A stretch of DNA of 64,000 nt. Source: Bradyrhizobium sp. 199. GTDB lineage: Bacteria > Pseudomonadota > Alphaproteobacteria > Rhizobiales > Xanthobacteraceae. Shown here piece by piece: positions 1 through 8,666 of the stretch (position 1 is the first letter of the stretch; each line of letters opens with the position of its first letter). The stretch spans positions 124,001 to 188,000 of the forward strand of contig NZ_JADPJI010000006.1 in assembly GCF_023073355.1 (NCBI RefSeq), given 5' to 3'. A program made the translations under genes and the position numbers. Under the pieces are notes generated by a model. The model made no database searches and was not told where the DNA came from. It saw nothing but the letters and a program-made list of their open reading frames with translations.

Positions 1-22
1 CCCGCAAGGGGAGAGGGGAAGA
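1..22. repeat. Tail of an intergenic palindromic repeat (family E)
   Basis: The first bases read as the end of the 'caaggggagaggg' arm found in two full copies near 61 kb. Only the terminal arm is inside the window, so the element is truncated by the window edge and its orientation is uncertain. Confidence 0.4.
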
Positions 23-113
23 GTAGCGGTTCGTTCTGTAAACGGTCTTGCCACGCCGACGCCAGCATGCGACTGGCCTTGTGACGAATCTCACGGCCGA
101 TCCTGTTCCGCCC

Positions 114-1979
114 ATGTCCGTTCCTTCCACCGCCCCGCTGCCTGCGCCGGCCAATGGCCGCGATGCGCTGTCGGTGTTGCATTCCGTATTCGGCTTACCA
201 GGCTTTCGTGGCGCGCAGGGTGAGATCGTCAGGCATGTCACGGGCGGCGGCAATTGCCTGGTGCTGATGCCGACCGGCGGCGGCAAGTCGCTCTGCTATC
301 AACTTCCCGCGCTACTGCGCGAAGGCTGCGGCATCGTGGTGTCGCCGTTGATCGCGCTGATGCGCGACCAGGTCGCCGGGCTGATCGAGGCCGGCGTCAA
401 TGCTGCCGCGCTGAACTCGTCGCTGACGCCGCAGGAGGCGTCCGATATCGAGCGCCGCCTGCTCGCGGGCGATCTCGATCTGCTCTATGTCGCACCGGAA
501 CGCCTGGTTACGCCGCGTTGCCTGTCGCTGCTGGCGCGGGCGAAGGTGGCGCTGTTCGCGATCGACGAAGCGCATTGCGTCTCGCAATGGGGTCATGACT
601 TCCGCCCCGAATATGTCGGCCTCTCCATCATCGCCGAGCGCTTTCCCGACGTGCCGCGCATCGCCCTGACCGCGACCGCCGACGACTTGACGCGCAGGGA
701 GATCGTGGAGCGGCTTCAGCTCACGGGCGCGCCGCAATTCGTCTCGAGCTTCGACCGGCCCAACATCCGTTACGAGATCGTCGACAAGCGCAGTGCCGTA
801 TCGCAGCTGAAGGAGTTCATCCGGGAGCGGCATCCGGGCGATGCCGGCGTGGTCTATTGCCTGTCCCGCAATCGTGTCGAGGAGGTCGCAGCCGCGCTTC
901 AAGACGCCGGCATTGCAGCGCTGCCCTACCACGCCGGGCTCGACGGCAGCGTGCGTTCGCGCAACCAGGACCGCTTTCTCAACGAGGACGGCATCGTCAT
1001 CGTCGCGACCGTCGCATTCGGCATGGGCATCGACAAGCCCGACGTGCGCTTCGTCGCCCATCTCGACTTGCCCAAGAGCATCGAGGCCTATTACCAGGAG
1101 ACGGGCCGTGCCGGCCGTGACGGCAAGCCTTCGGCGGCCTGGATGGCTTATGGACTCTCCGACATCGTGCAGCAGCGTCGCATGATCGACGAGTCCAGCG
1201 CCTCCGACGAGTTCAAGCGGGTCTCGATCGGCAAGCTCGATGCGCTGGTCGGTCTTGCCGAAACGGCGTACTGCCGGCGCCGGCGGCTGCTCGCCTATTT
1301 CGGCGAGATCGTGATGGGCGAGACCTGCGGCAATTGCGACAACTGCCTGACGCCGCCGAAAATGCGCGACGGCAAGGTGCTGGCGCAGAAGCTGTTGTCC
1401 TGCGCCTATCGCACCGGACAGCGGTTTGGCGCGATGCACCTGATCGACGTGCTGGTCGGACGCGTGACCGACAAGGTGACGCAGTTCGGCCACGACAAAC
1501 TGTCCGTGTTCGGCATCGGACGCGAGCTCAACGAAAAGCAGTGGCGCACCGTGCTCCGGCAATTGGTGGCGATGGGACATTTGCAGAGCGACAGCGAGGC
1601 GTTTGGCGCGCTGAAGCTGACCGAGACCGCGCGCGGCGTGCTGCGCGGGGAGACTGAGGTGTGGCTGCGCGAGGAAGCGCCCGGCACGCGCATCCGCGCC
1701 AGTCGCGGCAAATCCCGCCGCGGCGATCTCGCGCCTGCGGCAGGCGCGCCGCAAGGCGATGTCGATCCAGAGCTGCGCGCGCGGCTGCGGTCCTGGCGTT
1801 CAGACATCGCCCGTGAACGCGGCGTGCCCGCTTATGTCGTGCTGCACGATGCCACCATCGACGGCATCGTCCGGGCCTGGCCGACCACGCTGGACGAGCT
1901 GCGCAATGTGCCCGGTATCGGCGACAAGAAGCTCGAGCATTACGGCGACGAGCTGCTGCAGATTGTCAGGACGCGGTAG
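114..1979 (+). CDS. recQ: ATP-dependent DNA helicase RecQ
   Basis: 3'-5' superfamily 2 DNA helicase for recombination and stalled-fork repair, cytoplasmic. From the ATG at 114 (621 aa) the Walker A loop MPTGGGKS lies at about 52-59, followed by the DEAH box (151-154) with the RecQ-specific 'CVSQWGHDFRPEY' stretch. The helicase C domain ends in 'QETGRAGRDG'. A zinc-binding cysteine set (CGNCDNC near 404-410, plus an upstream Cys) marks the RQC region, and a C-terminal HRDC domain (about 554-620) carries 'NVPGIGDKKLEHYG'. The frame stays open to a TTG at 48, but the ATG at 114 gives a normal RecQ N terminus. No good Shine-Dalgarno supports either start. Confidence 0.95.
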   Translation: MSVPSTAPLPAPANGRDALSVLHSVFGLPGFRGAQGEIVRHVTGGGNCLVLMPTGGGKSLCYQLPALLREGCGIVVSPLIALMRDQVAGLIEAGVNAAALNSSLTPQEASDIERRLLAGDLDLLYVAPERLVTPRCLSLLARAKVALFAIDEAHCVSQWGHDFRPEYVGLSIIAERFPDVPRIALTATADDLTRREIVERLQLTGAPQFVSSFDRPNIRYEIVDKRSAVSQLKEFIRERHPGDAGVVYCLSRNRVEEVAAALQDAGIAALPYHAGLDGSVRSRNQDRFLNEDGIVIVATVAFGMGIDKPDVRFVAHLDLPKSIEAYYQETGRAGRDGKPSAAWMAYGLSDIVQQRRMIDESSASDEFKRVSIGKLDALVGLAETAYCRRRRLLAYFGEIVMGETCGNCDNCLTPPKMRDGKVLAQKLLSCAYRTGQRFGAMHLIDVLVGRVTDKVTQFGHDKLSVFGIGRELNEKQWRTVLRQLVAMGHLQSDSEAFGALKLTETARGVLRGETEVWLREEAPGTRIRASRGKSRRGDLAPAAGAPQGDVDPELRARLRSWRSDIARERGVPAYVVLHDATIDGIVRAWPTTLDELRNVPGIGDKKLEHYGDELLQIVRTR

Positions 1980-1990
1980 GGCCACGGATC

Positions 1991-3004
1991 TTAGCCGTTC
2001 CGGAACGCATACCCATAGCCGTTCAGCGCCGGCGCGCCGCCGAGATGGGCGTAAAGGATCTTCGCGCCCTTCTCGAAATAGCCCTTCTGTGTGAGATCGA
2101 TCAGGCCCTGCATCGACTTGCCCTCGTAGACGGGGTCGGTGATCATGGCTTCCAGACGCGCGGTGAGGCGGATGGCCTCCTTGGTCTCTTCCGACGGCAC
2201 GCCATAGGCGGGATAGGCGTAGTCCTCGATCAGCACGACGTCGTCGGCGACGATGTCCTTGCCAAGCTCGACGAGCTTGGCCGTGTTCTGCGCGATCGAG
2301 AGCACCTGCGCCTTGGTCTGATCAGGCGTGAAAGAGGCATCGATGCCGATCACCTTGCGGGCGCGGCCGTCGGCGGCGAAGCCGACCAGCATGCCGGCAT
2401 GGGTGGAGCCGGTGACGGTGCAGACGATGATGTAGTCGAACTTGAAGCCGAGCTCGTTCTCCTGCTTGCGCACCTCCTCGGCGAAGCCGACATAACCGAG
2501 ACCGCCATATTTGTGCACGGAGGCGCCGGCGGGAATGGCGTAAGGCTTGCCGCCCGCGGCCTTCACGTCCTCGATTGCCTGCTCCCAGCTCTTGCGGATG
2601 CCGATGTCGAAGCCGTCGTCGACCAGACGCACGTCGGCGCCCATGATGCGCGAGAGCATGATGTTGCCGACGCGGTCATAGACGGCGTCCTCGTGCGGCA
2701 CCCAGGCTTCCTGCACCAGGCGGCACTTCATGCCGATCTTGGCTGCGACGGCGGCGATCATGCGGGTGTGGTTCGACTGCACGCCGCCGATCGAGACCAG
2801 CGTGTCGGCGTTGGAGGCAATCGCGTCGGGAATGATGTATTCGAGCTTGCGCAGCTTGTTGCCGCCATAGGCAAGGCCCGAATTGCAGTCCTCACGCTTG
2901 GCATAGACTTCGACATTGCCGCCGAGATGTTTTGACAGCCGCTCCAGCTTCTCGATAGGCGTCGGGCCGAAGGTCAGCGGGTAGCGCGCGAATTTTTCCA
3001 GCAT
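1991..3004 (-). CDS. acdS: 1-aminocyclopropane-1-carboxylate (ACC) deaminase
   Basis: PLP enzyme converting ACC, the plant ethylene precursor, to 2-oxobutyrate and ammonia; in rhizobia and root bacteria it lowers host ethylene. At 337 aa it has the family length and begins MLEKFARYPLTFGPTP. The PLP lysine is K50 in AYGGNKLRK, and the Ser/Asn pair S77-N78 is in GGVQSNH. E294 (VYEGKSM) and L321 (AHLGGAP) match the residues that separate true ACC deaminases from D-cysteine desulfhydrases. The frame stays open to 3187, but the ATG at 3004 is the conserved start. It is divergent from the Lrp-type regulator at 3165, the classic acdR-acdS arrangement. Confidence 0.96.
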   Translation of the reverse strand: MLEKFARYPLTFGPTPIEKLERLSKHLGGNVEVYAKREDCNSGLAYGGNKLRKLEYIIPDAIASNADTLVSIGGVQSNHTRMIAAVAAKIGMKCRLVQEAWVPHEDAVYDRVGNIMLSRIMGADVRLVDDGFDIGIRKSWEQAIEDVKAAGGKPYAIPAGASVHKYGGLGYVGFAEEVRKQENELGFKFDYIIVCTVTGSTHAGMLVGFAADGRARKVIGIDASFTPDQTKAQVLSIAQNTAKLVELGKDIVADDVVLIEDYAYPAYGVPSEETKEAIRLTARLEAMITDPVYEGKSMQGLIDLTQKGYFEKGAKILYAHLGGAPALNGYGYAFRNG

Positions 3005-3079
3005 GGTCAGGTCATCCGGATGGGTGTGGGCCTGATCGCAGATACCATTCCGCTCGAGGAAGGTGCTCTCGAATGCTGC

Positions 3080-3115
3080 GGGCATATTGCGCCAAATCTT
3101 GCGCATTGCGCCAGC
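3080..3115. promoter_or_regulatory. Triple TTGCGC repeat in the acdS/acdR intergenic region
   Basis: Three copies of TTGCGC lie at 3087-3092, 3099-3104 and 3106-3111 in the 160-bp divergent intergenic region. The first two contain overlapping GCGC inverted half-sites (GCGCcaaatcttGCGC). The position suits an AcdR/Lrp binding region controlling acdS. Assignment as the operator is inference. Confidence 0.4.
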
Positions 3116-3164
3116 GTTTGTATGATTTCGTCCGCTGAAGGGCAAAAGGACGGAAGTATCTTCC

Positions 3165-3629
3165 ATGTCTTCAAGACTTGATCGCATCGACCTTAAGATA
3201 TTGAGACTGCTTCAAAATAACGGTCGGCTCAGCAATGCCGAATTGGCCGAAACCGTCGCAATCAGTCCCGCCACCTGCCATCGCCGCACCCAGCGCCTGT
3301 TCGAGGACGGTTTCATCGCCGCTGTGCGCGCCATGGTCGCGCCGAAAAAGGTGGCGAAGGGCACGCTGGTGATGGTCGGTGTCGTACTCGACCGCTCGAC
3401 GCCGGAGAGCTTTGCCATTTTCGAGCAAGCGATCGCCAGGCTGAAATTCGTGCTCGACTGCCACCTCGTTGCCGGCGACTTCGACTACTTTCTCAAGATC
3501 CGCGTCGGCGACATGGAGGATTTTAATCGTATCCACGGCGAGCAGCTCATCGCGCTGCCCGGCGTGCGCCAGACCCGCACCTTCTTCGTCATGAAGGAAG
3601 TCGTCGACAACGCGCCGCTGGAGTTTTGA
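3165..3629 (+). CDS. acdR: Lrp/AsnC-family regulator of ACC deaminase
   Basis: Transcription factor of 154 aa. The N-terminal winged helix-turn-helix (about 5-60) has the Lrp signature 'LDRIDLKILRLLQNNGRLSNAELA' region and ISPATCHRRTQRL as recognition helix. The C-terminal RAM ligand domain (about 70-150) carries the 'VAGDFDYFLKIRVGDMEDF' pattern. It starts 160 bp from and divergent to acdS, so by analogy with known acdR genes it should activate acdS in response to ACC. The symbol rests on this context; the protein alone would only be called Lrp family. Confidence 0.9.
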   Translation: MSSRLDRIDLKILRLLQNNGRLSNAELAETVAISPATCHRRTQRLFEDGFIAAVRAMVAPKKVAKGTLVMVGVVLDRSTPESFAIFEQAIARLKFVLDCHLVAGDFDYFLKIRVGDMEDFNRIHGEQLIALPGVRQTRTFFVMKEVVDNAPLEF

Positions 3630-3710
3630 GTAGGACCGTCACGGCAACTTCACTTGCCTTGCAGGGGCGAGCAGGCGAGCCTGCTATCTCTCAACGAGGA
3701 GATCTGCACC

Positions 3711-4271
3711 GTGCGCCTTCCCATTCTCGATCCCAAGGACCTGAGCGACGAGCAGAAGCCGCTCTATGACAACATGCGAGCGGGCATCAAGGACCATTTC
3801 AAGGGCTTCGTGAACATGCGCGATGACGGCGCGCTGCTCGGGCCGTGGAATCCCTGGCTCCGCGAGCCGCGCTTCGGCAAGCCGGTGTGGGAGCTGGTCA
3901 AGGCGATCGCGTCGAACCCGCTGCTGCCCGCGCCGGTGCGCGAGGTCGCCATCCTCGTCACCGGCTCGCATTTCCGTTCCGGGTACGAGCTCTATGCCCA
4001 TGTGCTGGTCGCCGAGCAGCGTGGTCTGTCCGACGAGAAGCTCGCCACGATCGTCGCCGGACAGCGGCCGGTCGATCTCACCAAGCAGGAAGCTGTCGCC
4101 TATGACGTCGCGTCGGCGCTGGTCAGTGGCGGCGTGCTGCCGGAATTGACCTGGCGCGCCGCGGTGAAGGAGTTCGGCGAGCACGGCGCGGCCGAGCTGT
4201 CCTATCTGGTCGGCGTCTACTGCATGGTCTCGGTCACGCTGAACACGTTCGACGTTCCGGTGCCGGACTGA
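3711..4271 (+). CDS. Carboxymuconolactone decarboxylase-family protein
   Basis: Protein of 186 aa from the GTG at 3711, preceded by GAGGAG at about 3696-3701; the frame is open from 3654. It is all-helical with the AhpD/CMD-like core 'PVREVAILVTGSHFRSGYELYAHVLVAEQRGLSDEKL', where glutamate and histidine sit as in the family. The usual AhpD Cys-X-X-Cys pair is absent, so a peroxidase-partner role is unlikely and the substrate cannot be named. It lies 81 bp after acdR on the same strand and could be co-transcribed. Confidence 0.75.
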   Translation: MRLPILDPKDLSDEQKPLYDNMRAGIKDHFKGFVNMRDDGALLGPWNPWLREPRFGKPVWELVKAIASNPLLPAPVREVAILVTGSHFRSGYELYAHVLVAEQRGLSDEKLATIVAGQRPVDLTKQEAVAYDVASALVSGGVLPELTWRAAVKEFGEHGAAELSYLVGVYCMVSVTLNTFDVPVPD

Positions 4272-4287
4272 GAGCTGCTTGCTCCGA

Positions 4288-5871
4288 TCACTCCGCCGCC
4301 TTGCTTGCCGGCAGCGGAGGCGCAAACGCGATGCAGCGATTGCGGCCTTCGGCCTTGGCCCGGTAAAGCGCATGATCGGCCGCGCCCATCAGCGCGTCGA
4401 TACCGGACATGCTGACCGTGGCCTCCGCGATGCCGATGCTTACGGTGACGCCGAACTGTATCTCGCCGGCGGCGATCTGCGCGCTCATCACGCGCTTGCG
4501 GATCCGCTCGGCGACAGTCCTCGCCCGCGACCGGCTGGTCTCGGGCAGGAGAACGGCGAACTCCTCGCCGCCGAGGCGGCCGACGATGTCCGATTTGCGC
4601 TTGCCGTCAAGGCACGCGGCCGCAACCGCCCTGATCGCGGCGTCGCCCACGGCATGGCCGTAGCGATCGTTGACCAGCTTGAAGTGGTCGATGTCGAGCA
4701 TCAGCACCGAGACGGAGCGGTAGTAGCGCTGAAACCGGCTCCATTCAGCCTCGAGGCTGTCGAGGAAGTGGCGGCGGTTGTAAAGGCCGGTGAGCGGATC
4801 GGTGGTGGCGAGCGTCTCCAGCATCGCGGCTTTTTGCATCAGGTCGGTGATGTCGACATAGGTCAGCATGCGGCCGCCGTTCGACATCGTGGTGCAGTGG
4901 GCCCTGATGCGCCTTTTGTCCGGCGTCTGCAGATCGCGCACATGGTCGCCGGCCTTGACCTCTGCGATTCGCCTGGCGGGAAATTTTGCCAGCTCATTTG
5001 CCGGAAGATCCGGCGCACTCGCGCGATGGACCCGGCTGACGAGCGATGCGTAAGTTGGCCGGCTCGCCGCCTCCTGCTCGCTCACCTCCCAGAACCGGCG
5101 CATCCGTCGATTCAAGAAGCTGGCATTGAGATCGCGATCGAGCAGCAGCACGCCGTCCTCGACATTCTCGAGCGCGTCGCGCAGCAATTTCAGCTCGTCG
5201 GAATAGCGCACGATGTCGGTGACGGGCGTATAGGTCAACATTCGCCCGCCGTCGGGCAGCGGCGTGCACTGCATCCGGACGACGTCGCCGCTGGTGCGGC
5301 GCAGATCGAGCGGCGCGGCGTCACCCGCCTGGACGTGACGGACCCGCTCGGCGACATAGGCCTCGAGTTCAGCCGGCGGAATCTCGTAAGCAAGTGTGTC
5401 GCGGCCGTGATGCATCAGGGTCACGAACGACGGATTGCTGTTGGCGACGTCATCCGGCAATAGCCACATCTGCCGGAAGGCGCGGTTGATCAACTTTGCG
5501 CGGAGGGAAGCATCCAGCAGCACAATGCCCAATGGAACGAAATCAAGCGCGGCGCGAAGCGCGAGCATCTGCCCGCGCATCAGCGCATCGGCGCTCCGCC
5601 CCTGCTCGTTCTCGGTTCTGGGTTCGACCTGATCTTCCGCTCCGAGCGCGACCCCGACCTGACGGTCCGACCGCCAGATCACGCGACAGGCCAGGATCTC
5701 GCGCCCCGCCAGCCTGAGCTGGAAACGCTCGGGCACGCCGAGGCCGCTTTCCATCTCGAGCGTCGCGGCCTCCTCGGACAGGCGGCGCACGACGCAGTCG
5801 ATCGACGACTGGCCGAAATTGAAAAAGATCTTTGCAGCAAGGAACGTCCGTTCCGGAACGAAGCGGGACAT
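4288..5871 (-). CDS. Diguanylate cyclase with PilZ-like N terminus, two PAS domains and GGDEF
   Basis: Predicted cyclic-di-GMP synthase of 527 aa. The start at 5871 follows GGAGG at 7-nt spacing and gives MSRFVPERTFL. Residues about 1-80 resemble a PilZ beta-barrel (RVIWRSDRQVGVAL). Two related PAS modules follow (about 100-220 and 230-350), each ending in an 'RMLTY' strand. The GGDEF domain (about 365-515) has a catalytic GGEEF at 434-438 and an RKSD motif exactly five residues upstream, fitting the product-inhibition I-site. No membrane segment is visible, so it should be cytosolic and PAS-controlled. The signal it senses is unknown. Confidence 0.9.
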   Translation of the reverse strand: MSRFVPERTFLAAKIFFNFGQSSIDCVVRRLSEEAATLEMESGLGVPERFQLRLAGREILACRVIWRSDRQVGVALGAEDQVEPRTENEQGRSADALMRGQMLALRAALDFVPLGIVLLDASLRAKLINRAFRQMWLLPDDVANSNPSFVTLMHHGRDTLAYEIPPAELEAYVAERVRHVQAGDAAPLDLRRTSGDVVRMQCTPLPDGGRMLTYTPVTDIVRYSDELKLLRDALENVEDGVLLLDRDLNASFLNRRMRRFWEVSEQEAASRPTYASLVSRVHRASAPDLPANELAKFPARRIAEVKAGDHVRDLQTPDKRRIRAHCTTMSNGGRMLTYVDITDLMQKAAMLETLATTDPLTGLYNRRHFLDSLEAEWSRFQRYYRSVSVLMLDIDHFKLVNDRYGHAVGDAAIRAVAAACLDGKRKSDIVGRLGGEEFAVLLPETSRSRARTVAERIRKRVMSAQIAAGEIQFGVTVSIGIAEATVSMSGIDALMGAADHALYRAKAEGRNRCIAFAPPLPASKAAE

Positions 5872-6248
5872 TTGCAGCCTCCAAAGCGAGAACGACGGGG
5901 CGAACACGAGCCAAACAGCCGGTCCAGTCTCGCTCAAGGTCCCTTGTGGCGATGTAACGCGATCGGTATTTCCGCATGAAGGCTAACAATCGGTTGACGC
6001 GCAACGGGGCGCGCCGAAGCGAAAAAGCCTTTCGTCAGGGCCCTGCTCCGGCGCCCTGCCGCGTTCCCCTGTCGATTGTGGCGACCTGGTTTACCGGAAA
6101 TCCACCACGACCGGGGCCGGTTGGGCATCGAGCGTCTCGCCGACCGGCACCCGCAGCCGATGGACGGCGGGAACGCGCGCAGGTACCCTTGCAGTGAACG
6201 CACTGACTCGCCGCCAGAGTTTCAGGCGGACCATGGGGAAACGACGCT
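5872..6248. other. Intergenic region without a recognisable gene
   Basis: The stretch between the divergent GGDEF gene and the small exported protein has only short overlapping frames without family resemblance or ribosome-binding sites. It presumably holds the two promoters. No repeat element or strong hairpin was noticed. Confidence 0.4.
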
Positions 6249-6500
6249 ATGAACATGTCACGCCGCATCCTGCTTACTGGCCTGGCCGGGCTCGCCGTCG
6301 CACCAACCGCCGCGGGCGCTGCGCCGGCGCCGGCGCCCGCGGTCGATGACGCGACCGTCGCCGAAGAGCGCTTTGCCCGTATGATCGCGGCCGCGCATGC
6401 GCCCGACATCAGTTGCGGCCGGCAGGCGGAGCGTTATGCGGACGCGCATTGGCCCGATTATGTTACGGCAGCCAGAGCCGTGCTCGACGCGCGCGTGTGA
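6249..6500 (+). CDS. Small exported protein of unknown function
   Basis: Hypothetical protein of 83 aa. The N terminus MNMSRRILLTGLAGLAVAPTAAGA is a signal peptide with an SRR start reminiscent of Tat signals and an Ala-rich cleavage region near residue 24. The mature part is short, with one Cys and the stretch 'RYADAHWPDYVTAARAVLDARV'. A GGGGAAA stretch lies upstream of the ATG. No family recognised. The gene ends 6 bp before the convergent esterase stop. Confidence 0.5.
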   Translation: MNMSRRILLTGLAGLAVAPTAAGAAPAPAPAVDDATVAEERFARMIAAAHAPDISCGRQAERYADAHWPDYVTAARAVLDARV

Positions 6501-6506
6501 TCCGCA

Positions 6507-7442
6507 CTACGTCTCCACCGCTCGCCGCACCTGCTCGCCGATCTGCGACAGCACGAGCTGCGCCTGCGGCAGGATCGCGCCCATGACGTGGAAATTGTGA
6601 ACCATGCCCTCGTGGCAGACGTGCTCGACGGCGACGCCAGCAGTGAGCAGCTTGCGGGCATAGGCATTGCCTTCGTCGCGCATCGGGTCGTACTCGGCCG
6701 TGTGGATGATCGCGGTCGGCAGGCCTGCGAGGCGTGTTGCGCGCAAGGGGGAAATGCGGGGTTCGGCGGTCTCGATGCCGTCAGGCAGATAGTCGGACAG
6801 ATCGGCCTCGATGGTGGCGCGATCGATCAGATGGCCTTCGGCAAAGGCCTCGCGTGAGGGCGAGGTTTCCTCGAAATCCAGCACCGGGCAGATCAGGCAT
6901 TGCGCGGCGATGGTAAGGCCTGCGGTTTGCGCCGCTTCCTGGCACACGATCGCAGCGAGCGTCGCACCGGCGGAATCGCCGCCGACCACCAGACGGTCCG
7001 CGTCGATGCCGAGCGATGCGGCCTCGCGCGCAACCCATTCCGTGGCGGCGATCGCATCGTCCACGGCGGCAGGAAATCTGTGCTCCGGCGCGAGCCGGTA
7101 GTCGACCGAGACAAGGCGGCAACCGGTGGCATGCGCCAGCGCCGCCGCGATGCGATCATGCGTGGCAATGCTGCCGGCGACAAGGCCGCCGCCATGAAAG
7201 AACACAAAGCCAGGCGCAAGCTCGTCGGCATTTGCAGGCGTGTAGAGCCGATAGGGCAGTTCGCTGGCGCGGCCGGGCAGCACACCGTCGCGCGTCGTCA
7301 CATCCGGCGCATCAGTGCGCGCGAACTGCATCAGCTTGGCCAGCGATTGCCGCCGCGCCTCCACGCTCGGCCGGCCTCTCGCCTGCGGCGCAGCCGCAGC
7401 CATCATGGTCAACAAGCGCTTTGCGAGCGGATCGAGCGGCAT
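6507..7442 (-). CDS. Alpha/beta hydrolase, hormone-sensitive-lipase family esterase
   Basis: Carboxylesterase of 311 aa. The oxyanion-hole motif HGGG is at 83-86, and the nucleophile elbow GDSAG is at 155-159 with Ser157. Asp in 'AEYDPMRDEG' and His in 'GMVHNF' complete a catalytic triad typical of the HSL/Est family. The region 'VDYRLAPEHRFPAAVDDA' is a family hallmark. No signal peptide, so it is likely cytosolic; the physiological ester is unknown. Confidence 0.88.
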   Translation of the reverse strand: MPLDPLAKRLLTMMAAAAPQARGRPSVEARRQSLAKLMQFARTDAPDVTTRDGVLPGRASELPYRLYTPANADELAPGFVFFHGGGLVAGSIATHDRIAAALAHATGCRLVSVDYRLAPEHRFPAAVDDAIAATEWVAREAASLGIDADRLVVGGDSAGATLAAIVCQEAAQTAGLTIAAQCLICPVLDFEETSPSREAFAEGHLIDRATIEADLSDYLPDGIETAEPRISPLRATRLAGLPTAIIHTAEYDPMRDEGNAYARKLLTAGVAVEHVCHEGMVHNFHVMGAILPQAQLVLSQIGEQVRRAVET

Positions 7443-7561
7443 GCTGCTTCCTTTCCCCGTGGCAGGAAAGGGTAACCCACCACTGCCCGGCAGGGAATCA
7501 TTTAGAAATTGCGTCCAATAGTGACGCTATAATGCGGCATCACGCAAAGGGGAGCCCGGTC

Positions 7562-8449
7562 ATGGCCGAAATCAGGAAGCCGATCGAGTACTCGCCGAGC
7601 TGGACTTTCTTCGACGGCAAATGGCACGACGGCAATGTGCCGATCATGGGTCCGCGCACGCATGCGGCCTGGCTCGGCTCCGTGGTGTTCGACGGCGCTC
7701 GCGCATTCGAGGGCGTCGCGCCCGATCTCGACCGTCACGTCGCGCGCGCCAATCAATCCGCGATCAATTTTGGCCTGAAGCCGGTGGTCGATACCTGCAC
7801 CTGGCTCACGCTCGCAACGGAAGGCATCGCACGCTTTGCGGCCAATGCCGAGCTCTACGTCCGTCCGATGTACTGGGCGCAGAACGGCGCGGGTGGCGGC
7901 GTGCTGTTCGACCCCGAGACCACCAATTGGTGCCTGTGCATCTACGAGGCGCCGATGCCGAAGCCCGTCGGCAACGCCATCACCCTGTCACCGTTCCGCA
8001 GGCCCACCGTCGAATGCGCCCCGGTGGAGGCGAAGGCGGCCTGCCTCTATCCGAACAATTCGCGCGCGCTCGCGGAAGCCGCTTCCCGCGGCTTCCAGAA
8101 CGCGCTGATGCTCGACATGCTCGGCAACGTGGCGGAGTTTGGCAATTCAAACGTGTTCATGGCCAGGGATGGCGTGGTCTATACTCCGGTGCCCAACGGC
8201 ACGTTCCTCAACGGCATCACGCGCCAGCGCGTCATCAACTTGCTTCGCGGCGACGGCGTCACCGTGATCGAGAAGACGTTGCGCTATGCCGACTTCCTGG
8301 TCGCCGACGAGATCTTCTCCACCGGCAATTTCGCCAAGGTCGCCCCGGTGATCCGCATCGACGAGCGCGAGCTGAAGCCTGGCCCGTTCTACGCCAAAGC
8401 GCGAAAACTCTATTGGGACTTTGCGCATGCAGTGAAGCTGGCGGCTTGA
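7562..8449 (+). CDS. Branched-chain amino acid aminotransferase (class IV PLP)
   Basis: Aminotransferase of 295 aa, fold type IV. The likely PLP lysine is K158 in 'VEAKAACLYPNNS', and the C-terminal half has the family patterns 'GNVAEFGNSNVFM' and 'GITRQRVINLL'. The start at 7562 is preceded by AAAGGGGAG; the frame is open far upstream, but that part is the shadow of the divergent esterase gene. It probably acts on Leu/Ile/Val, but class IV also includes D-amino acid and aminodeoxychorismate enzymes, so ilvE is not assigned firmly. Confidence 0.85.
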   Translation: MAEIRKPIEYSPSWTFFDGKWHDGNVPIMGPRTHAAWLGSVVFDGARAFEGVAPDLDRHVARANQSAINFGLKPVVDTCTWLTLATEGIARFAANAELYVRPMYWAQNGAGGGVLFDPETTNWCLCIYEAPMPKPVGNAITLSPFRRPTVECAPVEAKAACLYPNNSRALAEAASRGFQNALMLDMLGNVAEFGNSNVFMARDGVVYTPVPNGTFLNGITRQRVINLLRGDGVTVIEKTLRYADFLVADEIFSTGNFAKVAPVIRIDERELKPGPFYAKARKLYWDFAHAVKLAA

Positions 8450-8471
8450 TCCGCACTTTTTCCGCGAGCTC

Positions 8472-8592
8472 CGTCATTGCGAGGAACTCGCGACAAATTG
8501 CGCAGCAATTTTGTGCTGATCGACGAAGCAAATCCAGACTACCTCCGCGGAGACTCTCTGGATCGATTCGCTTCGCTCGCACAGGCAATGAC
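8472..8592. repeat. Intergenic palindromic repeat, family C (CGTCATTGCGAG type)
   Basis: The element begins CGTCATTGCGAGGA and ends in the inverted arm GCAATGACG, with internal complementary segments (aaatccagac / tctggat; gcgaagc arms). This kind of mobile palindromic element is common between Bradyrhizobium genes. It lies between two convergent genes. Confidence 0.6.
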
Positions 8593-8666
8593 GAGTTCGA
8601 GGAGGCAGTCGGGCAAAGCTGCCAAACACGCCCGCGAATGCGAACGCGCCGGATCGAAGAAAAGAC

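Noticed and set aside
312..1754. 480-codon frame antisense to recQ
   Set aside because: Low-complexity Arg/Ala/His-rich translation, no ribosome-binding site, fully inside recQ; a shadow of third-position GC bias.
5934..6203. 89-codon minus-strand frame upstream of the GGDEF gene
   Set aside because: Arg/Pro/Ser-rich composition like other antisense shadows, no start signal and no family resemblance.
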